From: Maribacter sp. MJ134
GTDB lineage: Bacteria; Bacteroidota; Bacteroidia; Flavobacteriales; Flavobacteriaceae
NCBI RefSeq assembly: GCF_003970695.1
Contig: NZ_CP034570.1
Coordinates: 1 to 64,000, forward strand
Length of the DNA stretch: 64,000 nucleotides
Direction: 5' to 3'
The notes under the pieces were generated by a model. It saw only the letters and a list, made by a program, of their open reading frames with translations. It was not told the origin of the DNA and searched no databases. Position 1 is the first letter of the stretch. Each line of letters opens with the position of its first letter. The position numbers and the translations under genes are program-made. This document shows, in pieces, positions 24,330-32,680 of this stretch.

Positions 24330-25996
24330 CAGTCTGTCTAAAAACCCTGCCGGATTTTTTAAATATAATCGAAAATAATCCTTTTGCCCGTTGGTGGGCC
24401 AAAATGTGCGGTTATAATTTTTGGACGGCATTTGGTCCGGAAACGGGCCAACCCCTTTGTTAGGTTGCCCAAAATGGCGGTTAAAGTCAGGTATGCCGGC
24501 AAAATGGGCTGATTCCCGATCAGGTTGAGGATCCTCCTGAGGTTGTAGGCGATAAATATGAGTCCCACATCGGCCGAGGCCCTTGCCTTTGTCCTTTTGG
24601 TCATTACATGGTCGAACCCCCATTGCCTTTTGATAGTGCCGAAGGGATGCTCTACGATGGCCTGTCTTTTCCTGTACAGATTTTGGTTTTGTGCCACTCG
24701 CCGTGCATTTCCGTCGGTATGTTCCTTGAACTCGCTTCGCTGTACGATCTTCCCGTTCTGTTTGGCGGTCGTGCATAGCTCCCGTACAGGGCAGCCTTTG
24801 CAGGCGTTCGTTCTATACTGCTTGAAATAATAGTTGCGCCCTTTGTACCGGCTTCCGTTGCTCTTCAGGACATGCCCTTGCGGACAGGTATAGGTGTCTT
24901 CCTCCCGGTCATAGGCAAAACGTTCGGCATTGTACGCTGGATCGGGTGCCTGTGACGCCCTTCCGATTCCGGGAACGGCCACTAGGGTATCGATGCCCAG
25001 GTCGTCGGCTATCTTGAACTCGCTCCCGGTATGGTACCCCTTGTCGTAGAGTGCGGTAAAGCGGTCGGTCCGCAGGATGGTCTTGGCCCGCCGCAGCATG
25101 TTCCCCATGGCCTTGGTGTCGTTGTCGCCCGTCAGGCGGTAATCGATGGGTATACAATGTTCGGAGTCCACGGTGGCCTGTAGGTTATAGGCGACCTCGG
25201 TAATGTTGTTGCGCACTATCATGTGGCGGCTCTCCGGATCGGAGGTGGAGATCTGTTCCTGTCCGGATTCCCTTAGCTCCCTCTCCAATTTTCTGTACCC
25301 TTCCCTTCTTTTGCCGTGTCGGTCGATATCGTCCTTTATACTTTCCTTGTCCCCGTCGCCTTTTTCGAGCTGCCCTTGGTACTCTTCCAGTTTTTTGTCG
25401 ATGTAGGCGATATGGCGGTCTATCTTCTTTTGGTTGTAGTTGTTCTTCTTGCTGTTCTGGGCGCGCAGTTTGGTACTGTCACCGGCGATCAACGTGGCAC
25501 CGATAAGGCCGAAGTTGCGTGCGATCTCGACGGTGGCGCGGAAGACCCTTTTGATGGCCCTGGGGTTGTCCTTCCTGAAATTGCTTATGGTGTTATGGTC
25601 GGGGGCAAGGCCCTCGAGCAGCCACATGACCTCGATGTTCCGCCTGCACTCCTTTTCGAGCTGCCTGCTCGAACGAAGCTTGTTCATGTAGCCATAGATA
25701 TAGAGCTTGAGCAAAGTGGCGGGCCGGTACGCCGGCCTGCCGTTTTCAGGGAAATGTACCTTGAACCCCAGTTTTTCCATATCCAGGCCGTTCACGAACG
25801 TATCCACGGCCCTTACGGTATTTTCGTTGTCTATGGCGTCCTCCAGGGATATGGGAAAGAGGGAGGACTGCCTACGGTCTTTTCCTTCTATGTACTTCAT
25901 ATCCTTAAATTACGACCCTATGTGCCGAAGGTCAAGATCCCGGCCTAAAAGTAATCAACAGGGTTATCAAGAATGGAGAGGTTTTTAGACAGTCTG
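24330..25996 (-). mobile_element. IS1182-family insertion sequence, copy 1
   Basis: 1,667 bp with terminal inverted repeats starting CAGTCTGTCTAAAAACC (left) and CAGACTGTCTAAAAACC (right, inverted), flanked by ACGG duplications. It is identical in length to the copy at 37387-39053 and inserted at the same position of the same site subtype. Confidence 0.9.
24359..25900 (-). CDS. IS1182-family transposase, copy 1
   Basis: 513 aa. The N-terminal DUF772-like domain at about 45-120 contains RPATLLKLYIYGYMNKLRSS. The DDE-fold domain has Asp in IAGDSTKLRAQNS, Asp in ALYDKGYHTGSEF and Glu in AIVEHPFGTIKRQ. A Cys-rich insert (CKGCPVRELC) lies between the last two. It is GC-richer than the cassettes around it. 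A frame-intact, complete element, probably active recently since the two copies look identical. Confidence 0.92.
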   Translation of the reverse strand: MKYIEGKDRRQSSLFPISLEDAIDNENTVRAVDTFVNGLDMEKLGFKVHFPENGRPAYRPATLLKLYIYGYMNKLRSSRQLEKECRRNIEVMWLLEGLAPDHNTISNFRKDNPRAIKRVFRATVEIARNFGLIGATLIAGDSTKLRAQNSKKNNYNQKKIDRHIAYIDKKLEEYQGQLEKGDGDKESIKDDIDRHGKRREGYRKLERELRESGQEQISTSDPESRHMIVRNNITEVAYNLQATVDSEHCIPIDYRLTGDNDTKAMGNMLRRAKTILRTDRFTALYDKGYHTGSEFKIADDLGIDTLVAVPGIGRASQAPDPAYNAERFAYDREEDTYTCPQGHVLKSNGSRYKGRNYYFKQYRTNACKGCPVRELCTTAKQNGKIVQRSEFKEHTDGNARRVAQNQNLYRKRQAIVEHPFGTIKRQWGFDHVMTKRTKARASADVGLIFIAYNLRRILNLIGNQPILPAYLTLTAILGNLTKGLARFRTKCRPKIITAHFGPPTGKRIIFDYI

Positions 25997-26121
25997 ACGG
26001 TCTCGTATAACCGTCAGTTACGGGTTAAATTAGCGTTAATTTTCGGTTTAGTACTGACGTTAGCAATTCCGAGTGGATTCGGACGTAGTCGAATCCGCCG
26101 TAATTGCGGTTATACATTGTT
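25997..26121. repeat. attC-like site S7 (subtype E), main part
   Basis: GTATAACCGTCAGTTACGG and CCGTAATTGCGGTTATAC outer arms; inner GATTCGGAC/GTCGAATCC. It ends in GTTGTGCAAC. Confidence 0.7.
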
Positions 26122-26133
26122 GTGCAACGTTTT

Positions 26134-26667
26134 TTAAGCGACTCCATTTACCATAAGATCTTTAAATTCCATCGTGTCAATGTTTATTGTAATTCGCCAA
26201 TAACAAGGGCCACCATCTTCAACCATTACATATTCTTTGTGCCAATCCATTTTTGTCCATTCATTAATTCCATTCTCCGGACTTGGTGGGTTTTCCAAAA
26301 TCTCACAAAATGCATTTATTTCAACAAGTCTTTCTCCATTTTTATTAACGTATGGTACATATTGGCGATAGTATGACTCTATACTCTCTTTAATTGGTTT
26401 TTTTAAAAAGTCAAATTCTTTATCATCTATTGCTTTATCCAAAATTTCTTGGACTAAATTCAAGTCTTTGTCAGTTGGATTCCAGCTTTTAAATCCGTAA
26501 TTTTTTTCCAACCAATTGTTATATTCTGTGTTTCTCAGAATCGCAATTTTTGATTCAACCGTTTCAGTTTGTTTTGTTTTAGTAAAGGAATCGGTATTCT
26601 CTTTTGGATTTTTACAAGCGCAAAAACAAATTAAAATAAGTCCAAATATTTTCAATGTATTTCGCAT
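26134..26667 (-). CDS. small lipoprotein (cassette)
   Basis: 177 aa with a lipoprotein signal (KIFGLILICFCAC). The soluble part has two conserved-looking blocks: NTEYNNWLEKNYGFKSWNPT and a C-terminal EYVMVEDGGPCYWRITINID. Not recognised. It is a single-gene cassette between GTTGTGCAAC (26119) and GTTGCACAAC (26677). Confidence 0.65.
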   Translation of the reverse strand: MRNTLKIFGLILICFCACKNPKENTDSFTKTKQTETVESKIAILRNTEYNNWLEKNYGFKSWNPTDKDLNLVQEILDKAIDDKEFDFLKKPIKESIESYYRQYVPYVNKNGERLVEINAFCEILENPPSPENGINEWTKMDWHKEYVMVEDGGPCYWRITINIDTMEFKDLMVNGVA

Positions 26668-26683
26668 TTCTCAAATGTTGCAC

Positions 26684-26744
26684 AACGCTCCATGTATGGT
26701 GTCGTAGCTATCCCGCAGGGTAGCTATGCACTATACATATTGTT
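26684..26744. repeat. attC-like site S8 (subtype F, short)
   Basis: About 60 bp, in the size range of classical attC sites. Inner hairpin TAGCTATCCC/GGGTAGCTA, outer CATGTATGGTG/CACTATACATA. It ends in GTTAGGTTT. Confidence 0.7.
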
Positions 26745-26766
26745 AGGTTTTCGTTTTTTTTATTCA

Positions 26767-27138
26767 TTACAAATACATAAATGACTGTGGAGCTGTAAAG
26801 TTTGCATACTCTTCCTTCGGATTTATTGGCTCTTCATATAAAACAGGATTGTCAACTTCTATTGCAAAAGCCAAGTCTCTACCGTCATAATACTCGTTAA
26901 AGAAGTTTTCGTCAATACCTGAAAATCTCTTTGTTTTATCCCAAATGGATTCAGGAGAATCTTGGTGAATATGTTTGATAGAGAATTCACCAATTATCCT
27001 ACCTACTGGCATTGTTGAATAAACAACAACTGTTTGCACTTCAAGATTTTTAAATACTCTTTTTCTAAATTCAAATTTTTTCTCTCCTGAGAAAATCTTA
27101 TTTGCGTATTCTGGTTTTATAGATAATAGTACTTTCAT
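26767..27138 (-). CDS. ASCH-domain protein
   Basis: 123 aa. The start MKVLLSIKPEYANKIFSGEK, followed by KFEFRKRVFK, and the later VVVYSTMPVGRIIGEF are typical of ASCH (PUA-like) domains, which are thought to bind RNA or modified bases. It ends in a C-terminal extension with PINPKEEYANF. Its ATG overlaps the stop of the PIN-GNAT gene (ATGA), so it is the last gene of a tightly packed operon. It probably works with that protein, whose C-terminus also looks PUA-like. Confidence 0.75.
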   Translation of the reverse strand: MKVLLSIKPEYANKIFSGEKKFEFRKRVFKNLEVQTVVVYSTMPVGRIIGEFSIKHIHQDSPESIWDKTKRFSGIDENFFNEYYDGRDLAFAIEVDNPVLYEEPINPKEEYANFTAPQSFMYL

Positions 27139-28622
27139 ATTTTATATGCTTCTTTATATATTTTTATAAATGAATCCCATCCAATTTCTCTAAATCCTCT
27201 TGGAGCATCATCTTTATCTTTTAAAACTCCGAGTTCAATTAGTCGGCTCATATTTGGTCGATTGGGGAAAGAATAGGCGTAAAGAAAGTTCACGACAAAA
27301 GGTTTTCTTTTATATCTATCCCAATAGGCTGATAATTCTTCATTTGTCAACGCTGTTCGTTTTCGACAAATTGTTTTTAATTCTTCTATGGTTGATGGAT
27401 TAATCACATTTTCTACTATCCCAATAGTAGTAACTACACTTTTATAATAGCCACCAGTTCTATAAAAGACAATTAAATCTCCTGCGCTTAAATTTCGTTC
27501 GAGTGAATGAGAGATGTAAACCTTCTTAATGGCGTTTCGGTGAGGTTCATTCTCCACAAAGTTTAAAGGAGATTCAGTTCTCAAAATAGAATCAGGGAAT
27601 AACTCAGTATGGTATTCTGGATAAATGGGAACTATAAATACTTTTCCTTCTTTCGATAAAAATGGGAATGTGAGTTTAGGATTGTCTTTATCAGCAGGTT
27701 TTCCAAAAGGTCTTACGTAAACATTTTCTGTTCCTGTAGATGATTCTTTTGTTCCCCAAAATGTAAAGCCCCAGTATTCAAGTAATTCGATTAGTCTTTT
27801 TTGTTCAGGACTTTTATCAAATATTGTTACATAGATTTCTTCTACTTTGAACTGTAAAGCATTATCAAAAATGATTTTTAAGAACCGTTCCCCAAGTTTA
27901 AAACCATTTGCGGTAACCTTAAACGTACCAATTTTTAATCTCTTTTTCGGAGGCAGAGGAGGAGTGATGTCAGAATAGTTTTCAGTTTCGTCTTCTTGTT
28001 TAATGAAAAGGAAAGCATTTGTCACACCAGTATAGGAGCAGATGTATGATATTTCTTCTGATTTTTTATTAAACCATTTGTCAAACCCTAAATAATCCTC
28101 TCTGAAACTATCAAAGAAAGAGTCACTTAAATTGATATTTCCGAAATATTCCTTTTTAACCGAAAGTGTCTGATAATCAACAAGTGAAGGATTCTCTGCA
28201 ATTGCTTTTTCAATGAATGAATCAATTCTAAATACCTTATCATCAATTCCAAGAGAAAGAGCTTTTTGATGTATTTTTTTGTCTTCTGTTATTAGTAAAT
28301 CAACACGAGAACAATATACTTCATTAAGCAGTAAAGTGTCGTTTATATCATTGTCCGTGGTGTCAACATCTTCACTTATATTTTCAACATCTGAATGTAA
28401 AGGGGCAACAGTTTTTAATACTTGATAGCTTTCAAGTTTAATACCAATTGTTCGTACTACTTCCTCGTCCGAATGCCGTTTGAGTTCGTCAACAGTTATT
28501 GGATGAACGCTCTTAGCATGTTGCAATCTATCAAGCCAATGAAAGAGAGTACCAATATTCTCGTTAACAATTTTACTTGTTTCACGGTGAATAACAATAT
28601 TGGTATCTAATAAAGCTTTCAT
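27135..28622 (-). CDS. PIN - GNAT-like - PUA-like three-domain protein
   Basis: 495 aa. The N-terminal PIN nuclease fold (1-145) has acidic residues in MKALLDTNIVIHRE, in DNDINDTLLLNE and in DLLITEDKKIH. A central domain (about 215-310) resembles a GNAT acetyltransferase (FKLGERFLKIIFDNAL, EYWGFTFWG). The C-terminal domain (about 365-495) looks like an EVE/ASCH PUA fold (LSAGDLIVFYRTGG). PIN domains usually cut RNA, and GNAT toxins acetylate aminoacyl-tRNA or proteins. The gene overlaps the upstream kinase gene by one base and the ASCH gene by four. I infer a toxin or defence effector; the combination is not one I can name. Confidence 0.65.
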   Translation of the reverse strand: MKALLDTNIVIHRETSKIVNENIGTLFHWLDRLQHAKSVHPITVDELKRHSDEEVVRTIGIKLESYQVLKTVAPLHSDVENISEDVDTTDNDINDTLLLNEVYCSRVDLLITEDKKIHQKALSLGIDDKVFRIDSFIEKAIAENPSLVDYQTLSVKKEYFGNINLSDSFFDSFREDYLGFDKWFNKKSEEISYICSYTGVTNAFLFIKQEDETENYSDITPPLPPKKRLKIGTFKVTANGFKLGERFLKIIFDNALQFKVEEIYVTIFDKSPEQKRLIELLEYWGFTFWGTKESSTGTENVYVRPFGKPADKDNPKLTFPFLSKEGKVFIVPIYPEYHTELFPDSILRTESPLNFVENEPHRNAIKKVYISHSLERNLSAGDLIVFYRTGGYYKSVVTTIGIVENVINPSTIEELKTICRKRTALTNEELSAYWDRYKRKPFVVNFLYAYSFPNRPNMSRLIELGVLKDKDDAPRGFREIGWDSFIKIYKEAYKI

Positions 28623-29131
28623 TATAGCATCTCAATTAGGGATTGATAATTGCCATCTTTTATTTCAATAAATGGCACATTCAATTTTGACGAAATTTGT
28701 TGAGCATACTCTTTTTCAGAAGTTTGCATGGTTTCTAATAAATCAAAATCATACCCTTTGTTATCTCTCTTTTCCAATCGTTTTTTAATTAAGTCAATTT
28801 TAGTGGTAACGATTGCTATTAATTTCGGTGCAATTTTCTCAAATGTTTCCATTGGCACTTTTTCAACTTGACCTTCTGAATTGAATAAACAAAAATGACC
28901 ATCTAATAAATAATTCTCATTTTTCTTTAATGCTTTATCAAGTCCTGCAATTAGTCTATCCTGTGTATTCTGAATGTTCTCAACCTTTTTGTTGTCAGGT
29001 TTACTTATTTCATCCCATCTTAGAATTTCACTTGCTGTTATATGCACAAAATCTGTTTGCTCACAAATTTTGTCGCAAATAGTGCCTTTACCTACACCAT
29101 GAATACCTCCTATGAATATTAGGCTATTCAA
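28622..29131 (-). CDS. P-loop kinase-like protein (AAA_18 type)
   Basis: 169 aa. The Walker A is GGIHGVGKGT at residues 8-17. A DGHF segment and a lid-like stretch RLEKRDNKGYDF follow, giving an adenylate/nucleotide-kinase-like fold. The substrate cannot be told from the sequence. Its stop overlaps the start of the PIN-GNAT gene (TAATG), so the two are translationally coupled. It may phosphorylate a nucleotide, an RNA end or the toxin itself, as kinases in some toxin-antitoxin pairs do; this is inference. Confidence 0.7.
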   Translation of the reverse strand: MNSLIFIGGIHGVGKGTICDKICEQTDFVHITASEILRWDEISKPDNKKVENIQNTQDRLIAGLDKALKKNENYLLDGHFCLFNSEGQVEKVPMETFEKIAPKLIAIVTTKIDLIKKRLEKRDNKGYDFDLLETMQTSEKEYAQQISSKLNVPFIEIKDGNYQSLIEML

Positions 29132-29210
29132 AATGTTTGCTTCTGTTTTAAAATTCTATTAATCTCTTTCATTTGTAATGTCAAAAGTCGGTTTACAAAA
29201 CATAATCTAC

Positions 29211-29426
29211 TTACGTTCTGCTTGCAGTGGGAAGTAGTAATTGTCTTACATCCACATTCAAAGTCTCGGCAATTTCGACAAGTGATTCTAAAGAAGGTTG
29301 CATTTCATTTGTGCACCATCTTGATATAGTTGCAGTATTCTTGTCTAATTTTTCTGCTAACCACTTGTTCGTTCGCCCTTGCTCTGCCAAAACAACTTTT
29401 AGTCTATTAATTGCTTTTTTAGCCAT
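29211..29426 (-). CDS. XRE-family regulator of the PIN/ASCH operon
   Basis: 71 aa from ATG 29424-29426; an upstream in-frame ATG at 29466-29468 adds 14 residues. A single helix-turn-helix fills most of it (NKWLAEKLDKNTATISRWCT, then VDVRQLLLP at the end). It is first in the kinase, PIN-GNAT, ASCH operon and divergent from the small gene at 29612. Three related words (TTGATGTAAT and variants) lie in the shared promoter region, so autoregulation is likely. It may act as antitoxin or repressor. Confidence 0.75.
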   Translation of the reverse strand: MAKKAINRLKVVLAEQGRTNKWLAEKLDKNTATISRWCTNEMQPSLESLVEIAETLNVDVRQLLLPTASRT

Positions 29427-29496
29427 TTTATATTGCGTATAAGTTAAATCTAATAACGAATCAGACAAATATAATTAACAAAAACCGGACCAACAG

Positions 29497-29592
29497 TTGA
29501 TGTAATTCATGCTTTAAAGTGCTTATTACATCAATTAATTTGCGTATTTAAAACTATTGTTATAAATTTACATCAATAAAAAATGATGTTAT
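29497..29592. promoter_or_regulatory. divergent promoter with TACATCA operators
   Basis: Perfect inverted repeat TTGATGTAAT (29497-29506) and ATTACATCAA (29525-29534), then TTTACATCAA (29568-29576) and TGATGTTAT (29584-29592). It lies between the XRE gene and the plus-strand gene at 29612, so these are candidate binding sites for the XRE protein. Confidence 0.55.
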
Positions 29593-29611
29593 TTGCAAAT
29601 AAAATTAAGTT

Positions 29612-29806
29612 ATGAGTAGAAGATATACCAAATCAGATTTAGAAGAAATCGTTTCAGTTCAATTGGAAAATTTAAATGCAATGCATGATTTATTGAGTAT
29701 TATGAAACATCAAAATGAACTGTTGAATGGTGCTAATAAGAAATTGAAAGATGAAATTACAGATTTTAAGCAAAAGCTATATCCAACGCGAAAAATAAAA
29801 TCTTAG
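29612..29806 (+). CDS. small coiled-coil protein
   Basis: 64 aa, predicted to be mainly one helix (SDLEEIVSVQLENLNAMHDL, then LLNGANKKLKDEITDFKQKL). It is the only cassette gene on the plus strand. It has its own upstream region with an ATTTGC promoter-like word and the operator cluster, which supports it as real. It is convergent with the HNH gene. Function unknown; an antitoxin or adaptor role is possible. Confidence 0.55.
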   Translation: MSRRYTKSDLEEIVSVQLENLNAMHDLLSIMKHQNELLNGANKKLKDEITDFKQKLYPTRKIKS

Positions 29807-29811
29807 CGATT

Positions 29812-30642
29812 TTATTTCTTCATAAAATTAGGTGTTAGCTTATAACCAAAGTTCTTTCCTTTAGCATACAAAGGGCTAATGTTATTGTTTTCGATTAACC
29901 AATTTTCGTATCCTTCTATTGATGAACCTGCCATATTTAGAACGAATTCTATTCCTTTGAAAGCTATTACAAAGTACATTTCCCCAGCTTGTGTTGCCAA
30001 AAAATCACACTCAAAGACCATGTCCATTGATTGACCATTTTCAAGAAAGAAGCTTTCATCCTCTTCATATATTTTTCTTGAACTATATACCCAGTTTTCA
30101 TTTTGTTGATTAAATCGAGCATAATTTCTTACAGGGTCTAATGCAGGTTCTTCGGCAAAGAAGTCTTGGTCATTTTTATCTTTCTCTAAAATCCTCAAAG
30201 CCATCATCTCAAGCCCAATTTTTGCTAAAAACCGAGATACTGTTTTATCATCTTTTTGAAAATTAGTATTGAATGGGAGAATCAAGTGTTTAATCTTTCC
30301 GTTTCTCACTAAATCAAATGATTCAGTATCTAAGATTACTTCAATCGGTTTTTCTTTTTTCTTGTGAAGTATTACATCAGCTTCATATTTAGTCTTTGGA
30401 ATTAAAGCTTTGCCTTTAGGGATTTTTCCTTTTTTAGATTCAATTCCATTCCTATGTCTTAAATTTTTAAAGAAATCAGTTTCTAGTACCTTCTTTTCTA
30501 CTTTGAGAGCAAAGTAATTATTGCACTTATCACAAACAACACCTTTAGGTAACACATTATTCTTGTTGCCCAAAGATTCTGGAACTATGTGTTCAACACT
30601 TTTGGAATGGGTAGCATCCTGTTTGCAAAAAATACATTTCAT
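29812..30642 (-). CDS. HNH endonuclease-like protein
   Basis: 276 aa. The N-terminal zinc/HNH module has CIFCKQ (Cys3, Cys6), EHIVPESLGN (the catalytic His region) and CDKCNN, an arrangement typical of HNH nucleases. The remaining 220 residues, with no recognised domain, may recognise the target. It lies upstream of the XRE-kinase-PIN-ASCH operon within the same cassette (26742-30665) but faces the small plus-strand gene. Probably a defence nuclease, by inference from domain and company. Confidence 0.7.
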   Translation of the reverse strand: MKCIFCKQDATHSKSVEHIVPESLGNKNNVLPKGVVCDKCNNYFALKVEKKVLETDFFKNLRHRNGIESKKGKIPKGKALIPKTKYEADVILHKKKEKPIEVILDTESFDLVRNGKIKHLILPFNTNFQKDDKTVSRFLAKIGLEMMALRILEKDKNDQDFFAEEPALDPVRNYARFNQQNENWVYSSRKIYEEDESFFLENGQSMDMVFECDFLATQAGEMYFVIAFKGIEFVLNMAGSSIEGYENWLIENNNISPLYAKGKNFGYKLTPNFMKK

Positions 30643-30662
30643 GGTCTGGGTAAATGAAACCT

Positions 30663-30847
30663 AACGGTTGGGCTAAGCGTAGTGGGGGCAAGGAAACTTT
30701 TCGTTTCCGTCTGCCGACGTAGCTAAAGCTTTTGGTTTAGTTTTATTTTTTCTTGTTCAAAGCTAAATCCCAAAGATTTAGCGACTTTATAAATATACAC
30801 AGACCTTTGGTATTGCCCTAAAGTCCGCATTACGTTTAGCCATTGTT
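30663..30847. repeat. attC-like site S9 (subtype B)
   Basis: CTAAGCGTAGTG and CATTACGTTTAG outer arms; inner AGCTAAATC/GATTTAGCG. It joins AAACCTAAC to GTTGTGATGC. Confidence 0.7.
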
Positions 30848-30874
30848 GTGATGCGTTTTTTTGCGTTCTAATTT

Positions 30875-31408
30875 TCAGTCAATTTTTGTCCATTTTCCTT
30901 TTCGGAAATACATATTACTGAATTTAGGAGAATTAAATACCATAAAAAAGTCCCAACTTTCTCGATAAATAGTTGGGTTGGTTGTCAATATATGATGATT
31001 AGGTTCTTCCATTTTTATTACGAGCCTTGCGGATTTATAAGGAGCAAGAGTTGATATTTTTCCTTTATAAGTTTCCATTATATCAGGTCCGTCTGTAACA
31101 TAGAAATAGATTGAATCATTTTCTCTAATCTCAAACCTGAAATTGTCGTATTGCCAATCCGCCTGTTTTCCAGAAAAGTAATTTCGGTCAATTGTATAAT
31201 GACCGTAAAAGTCCTGTTTTTCTAAAACTTTCTTAGAATTAATTAGGTGCAGAGCATACATAGCAAAGTATAGAGTGAAGATTCCGCCCCAGAAATATAA
31301 GATTGCTTTTCCATAAGCTTTCTTTTTTGTAATTGCCCAAATTATTAGAAATACAATTGTAATTATTAGTAGAATAAATAGAACAATCAATAATAAAAAT
31401 CCACCCAT
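30875..31408 (-). CDS. membrane protein of unknown function (cassette)
   Basis: 177 aa. Two TM helices lie at about 4-27 (LLLIVLFILLIITIVFLIIW) and 36-55, followed by a soluble domain of about 115 residues with DFYGHYTIDRNYF and a C-terminal WDFFMVFNSPKFSNMYFRKG. Not recognised. Boundary words GTTGTGATGC (30845) and GCATCACAAC (31439). Confidence 0.65.
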   Translation of the reverse strand: MGGFLLLIVLFILLIITIVFLIIWAITKKKAYGKAILYFWGGIFTLYFAMYALHLINSKKVLEKQDFYGHYTIDRNYFSGKQADWQYDNFRFEIRENDSIYFYVTDGPDIMETYKGKISTLAPYKSARLVIKMEEPNHHILTTNPTIYRESWDFFMVFNSPKFSNMYFRKGKWTKID

Positions 31409-31445
31409 TTATTCTTTAATTCTATTGTTTTTCAAAATGCATCAC

Positions 31446-31572
31446 AACGTTGTTGTGTATGGTTAGTTGCGTGGTTAAGCAACTAATTTAGTAAACAAAT
31501 ACGAACCTGAGAAAATTCCGAAGGAATTTTCCAAATAATCACTTGCCAAAGCAATTAATTATACACGGTGTT
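31446..31572. repeat. attC-like site S10 (subtype C)
   Basis: TGTGTATGGTTAGTTGCG and CAATTAATTATACACGG outer arms; inner AAAATTCC/GGAATTTT. It ends in GTTACCATAC. Confidence 0.65.
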
Positions 31573-31583
31573 ACCATACGTTT

Positions 31584-32051
31584 TTATTCCGCTTTTAATT
31601 CAGTCAGAGATTTAATTGGAACAACAATAGTTTTCGCCCATAAATCTCCAACTCTTTGATTTAAATCAGTATTCTTAATTGTTACAATTCCGACCAACCC
31701 AAAAAAGAACATATCGATTGGGTCAAGTAAATGTCTTTTAAAAGATTCGCCAAAAGTCAGTTTTCGGTTCGTTCCGTTTTTTGGAATCGGTTTAAGGCCG
31801 ACTAATGAATTTCCGAGTGTTGCTCCGAAACCAATTTCAAGTCCAACAGTCATAATCAGCCAAAAAATCATAGGTATTAGAGCAGGCAATCCGTTTAATG
31901 AATATCCACCTTCGTCATTCGGTTCACCAATTGCATAAATCAAAATGAAAGTTACTGTGTAAATTATAATATAATCCACTAATCCAGCAGTAAACCTGTT
32001 TCCAATATTCGGTTCGGTTTTAATTTTATTATTCAAGTTTGTTTCGTTCAT
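31584..32051 (-). CDS. RDD-family membrane protein
   Basis: 155 aa. It has the RDD pattern: NRFTAGLVDYIIIYTVTFIL in the first helix, a second helix around IPMIFWLIMTVGLEIGFG, the conserved GATLGNSLVGLK loop, then a third helix after FKRHLLDPIDMFFFG and a closing QRVGDLWAKT. RDD proteins are small inner-membrane proteins, some linked to ion transport. It is the second gene of a two-gene cassette, 6 bp after the gene at 32058. Confidence 0.8.
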   Translation of the reverse strand: MNETNLNNKIKTEPNIGNRFTAGLVDYIIIYTVTFILIYAIGEPNDEGGYSLNGLPALIPMIFWLIMTVGLEIGFGATLGNSLVGLKPIPKNGTNRKLTFGESFKRHLLDPIDMFFFGLVGIVTIKNTDLNQRVGDLWAKTIVVPIKSLTELKAE

Positions 32052-32057
32052 ATGCTT

Positions 32058-32459
32058 TTATTCTTTTTCTTTTCTTTCGCTTAATATTTTGTTTATTCCA
32101 GCGTATAATAATTCAGGTGTATGTTTTTCCGCAAGCCAAGTCCAAACTTTCTTTTTCTTTTTCTCACTCTTTAAAATCAAAGAGTTATTCTTTTTCTCAA
32201 CTTCATTAAATTCAGATATTCGAATTTTTTTATATCCGAATAAGTATTGAGTTAATAGGGTTTCATTTTCAAGAATTAAATAAGGTGCTTTTCTTCCTTT
32301 GTAATTTTGAGTCAAAGTAACTGTTCCGATTAAAATCCATCCATACTGAAAAAAAAGTCCCATTGAACCTGTAAGCAAGCTCGCAATTCCTATTCCCAAT
32401 TGTACTATTCCAAGAATGAAATTTCCTTTTAAATGTGAATTAGAATAATTGAATTTCAT
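32058..32459 (-). CDS. membrane protein with PH-like tail (cassette)
   Basis: 133 aa from ATG 32457-32459. Two hydrophobic helices lie at about 12-32 and 37-52 (LGIVQLGIGIASLLTGSMG, FQYGWILIGTVTL). A small beta-rich domain and a Lys-rich segment (SEKKKKKVWTWLAE) follow. Not recognised. In-frame sequence upstream to 32537 is attC-like site S11 read as protein. Confidence 0.6.
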   Translation of the reverse strand: MKFNYSNSHLKGNFILGIVQLGIGIASLLTGSMGLFFQYGWILIGTVTLTQNYKGRKAPYLILENETLLTQYLFGYKKIRISEFNEVEKKNNSLILKSEKKKKKVWTWLAEKHTPELLYAGINKILSERKEKE

Positions 32460-32480
32460 AGTTTTTCTCAAATGTATGGT

Positions 32481-32667
32481 AACGGTTTGGCTATGAACAG
32501 TACGGGAGCAAACTAGCGTTTGCTTTCCGCCCCGCACATAGCGAAATCTTTTGGTTTTGTTTTATCTTTTCCTGTCCAAAGCAAAATCCCAAAGATTTTG
32601 CGCACTTCATAAAAATACACAAACCTTTCGATTAAGCCCGAAGCCCGTATTGTTTATAGGTGGTGTT
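32481..32667. repeat. attC-like site S11 (subtype A)
   Basis: CTATGAACAGTACGGG and CCCGTATTGTTTATAG outer arms. It joins GTATGGTAAC to GTTACCAGCC. Confidence 0.7.
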
Positions 32668-32680
32668 ACCAGCCGTTTTT

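Noticed and set aside
25316..25948. 210-codon plus-strand ORF opposite the IS1182 transposase (also 38373-39005)
   Set aside because: It lies entirely antisense to a complete transposase and mirrors its codon structure; no domain or start signal.
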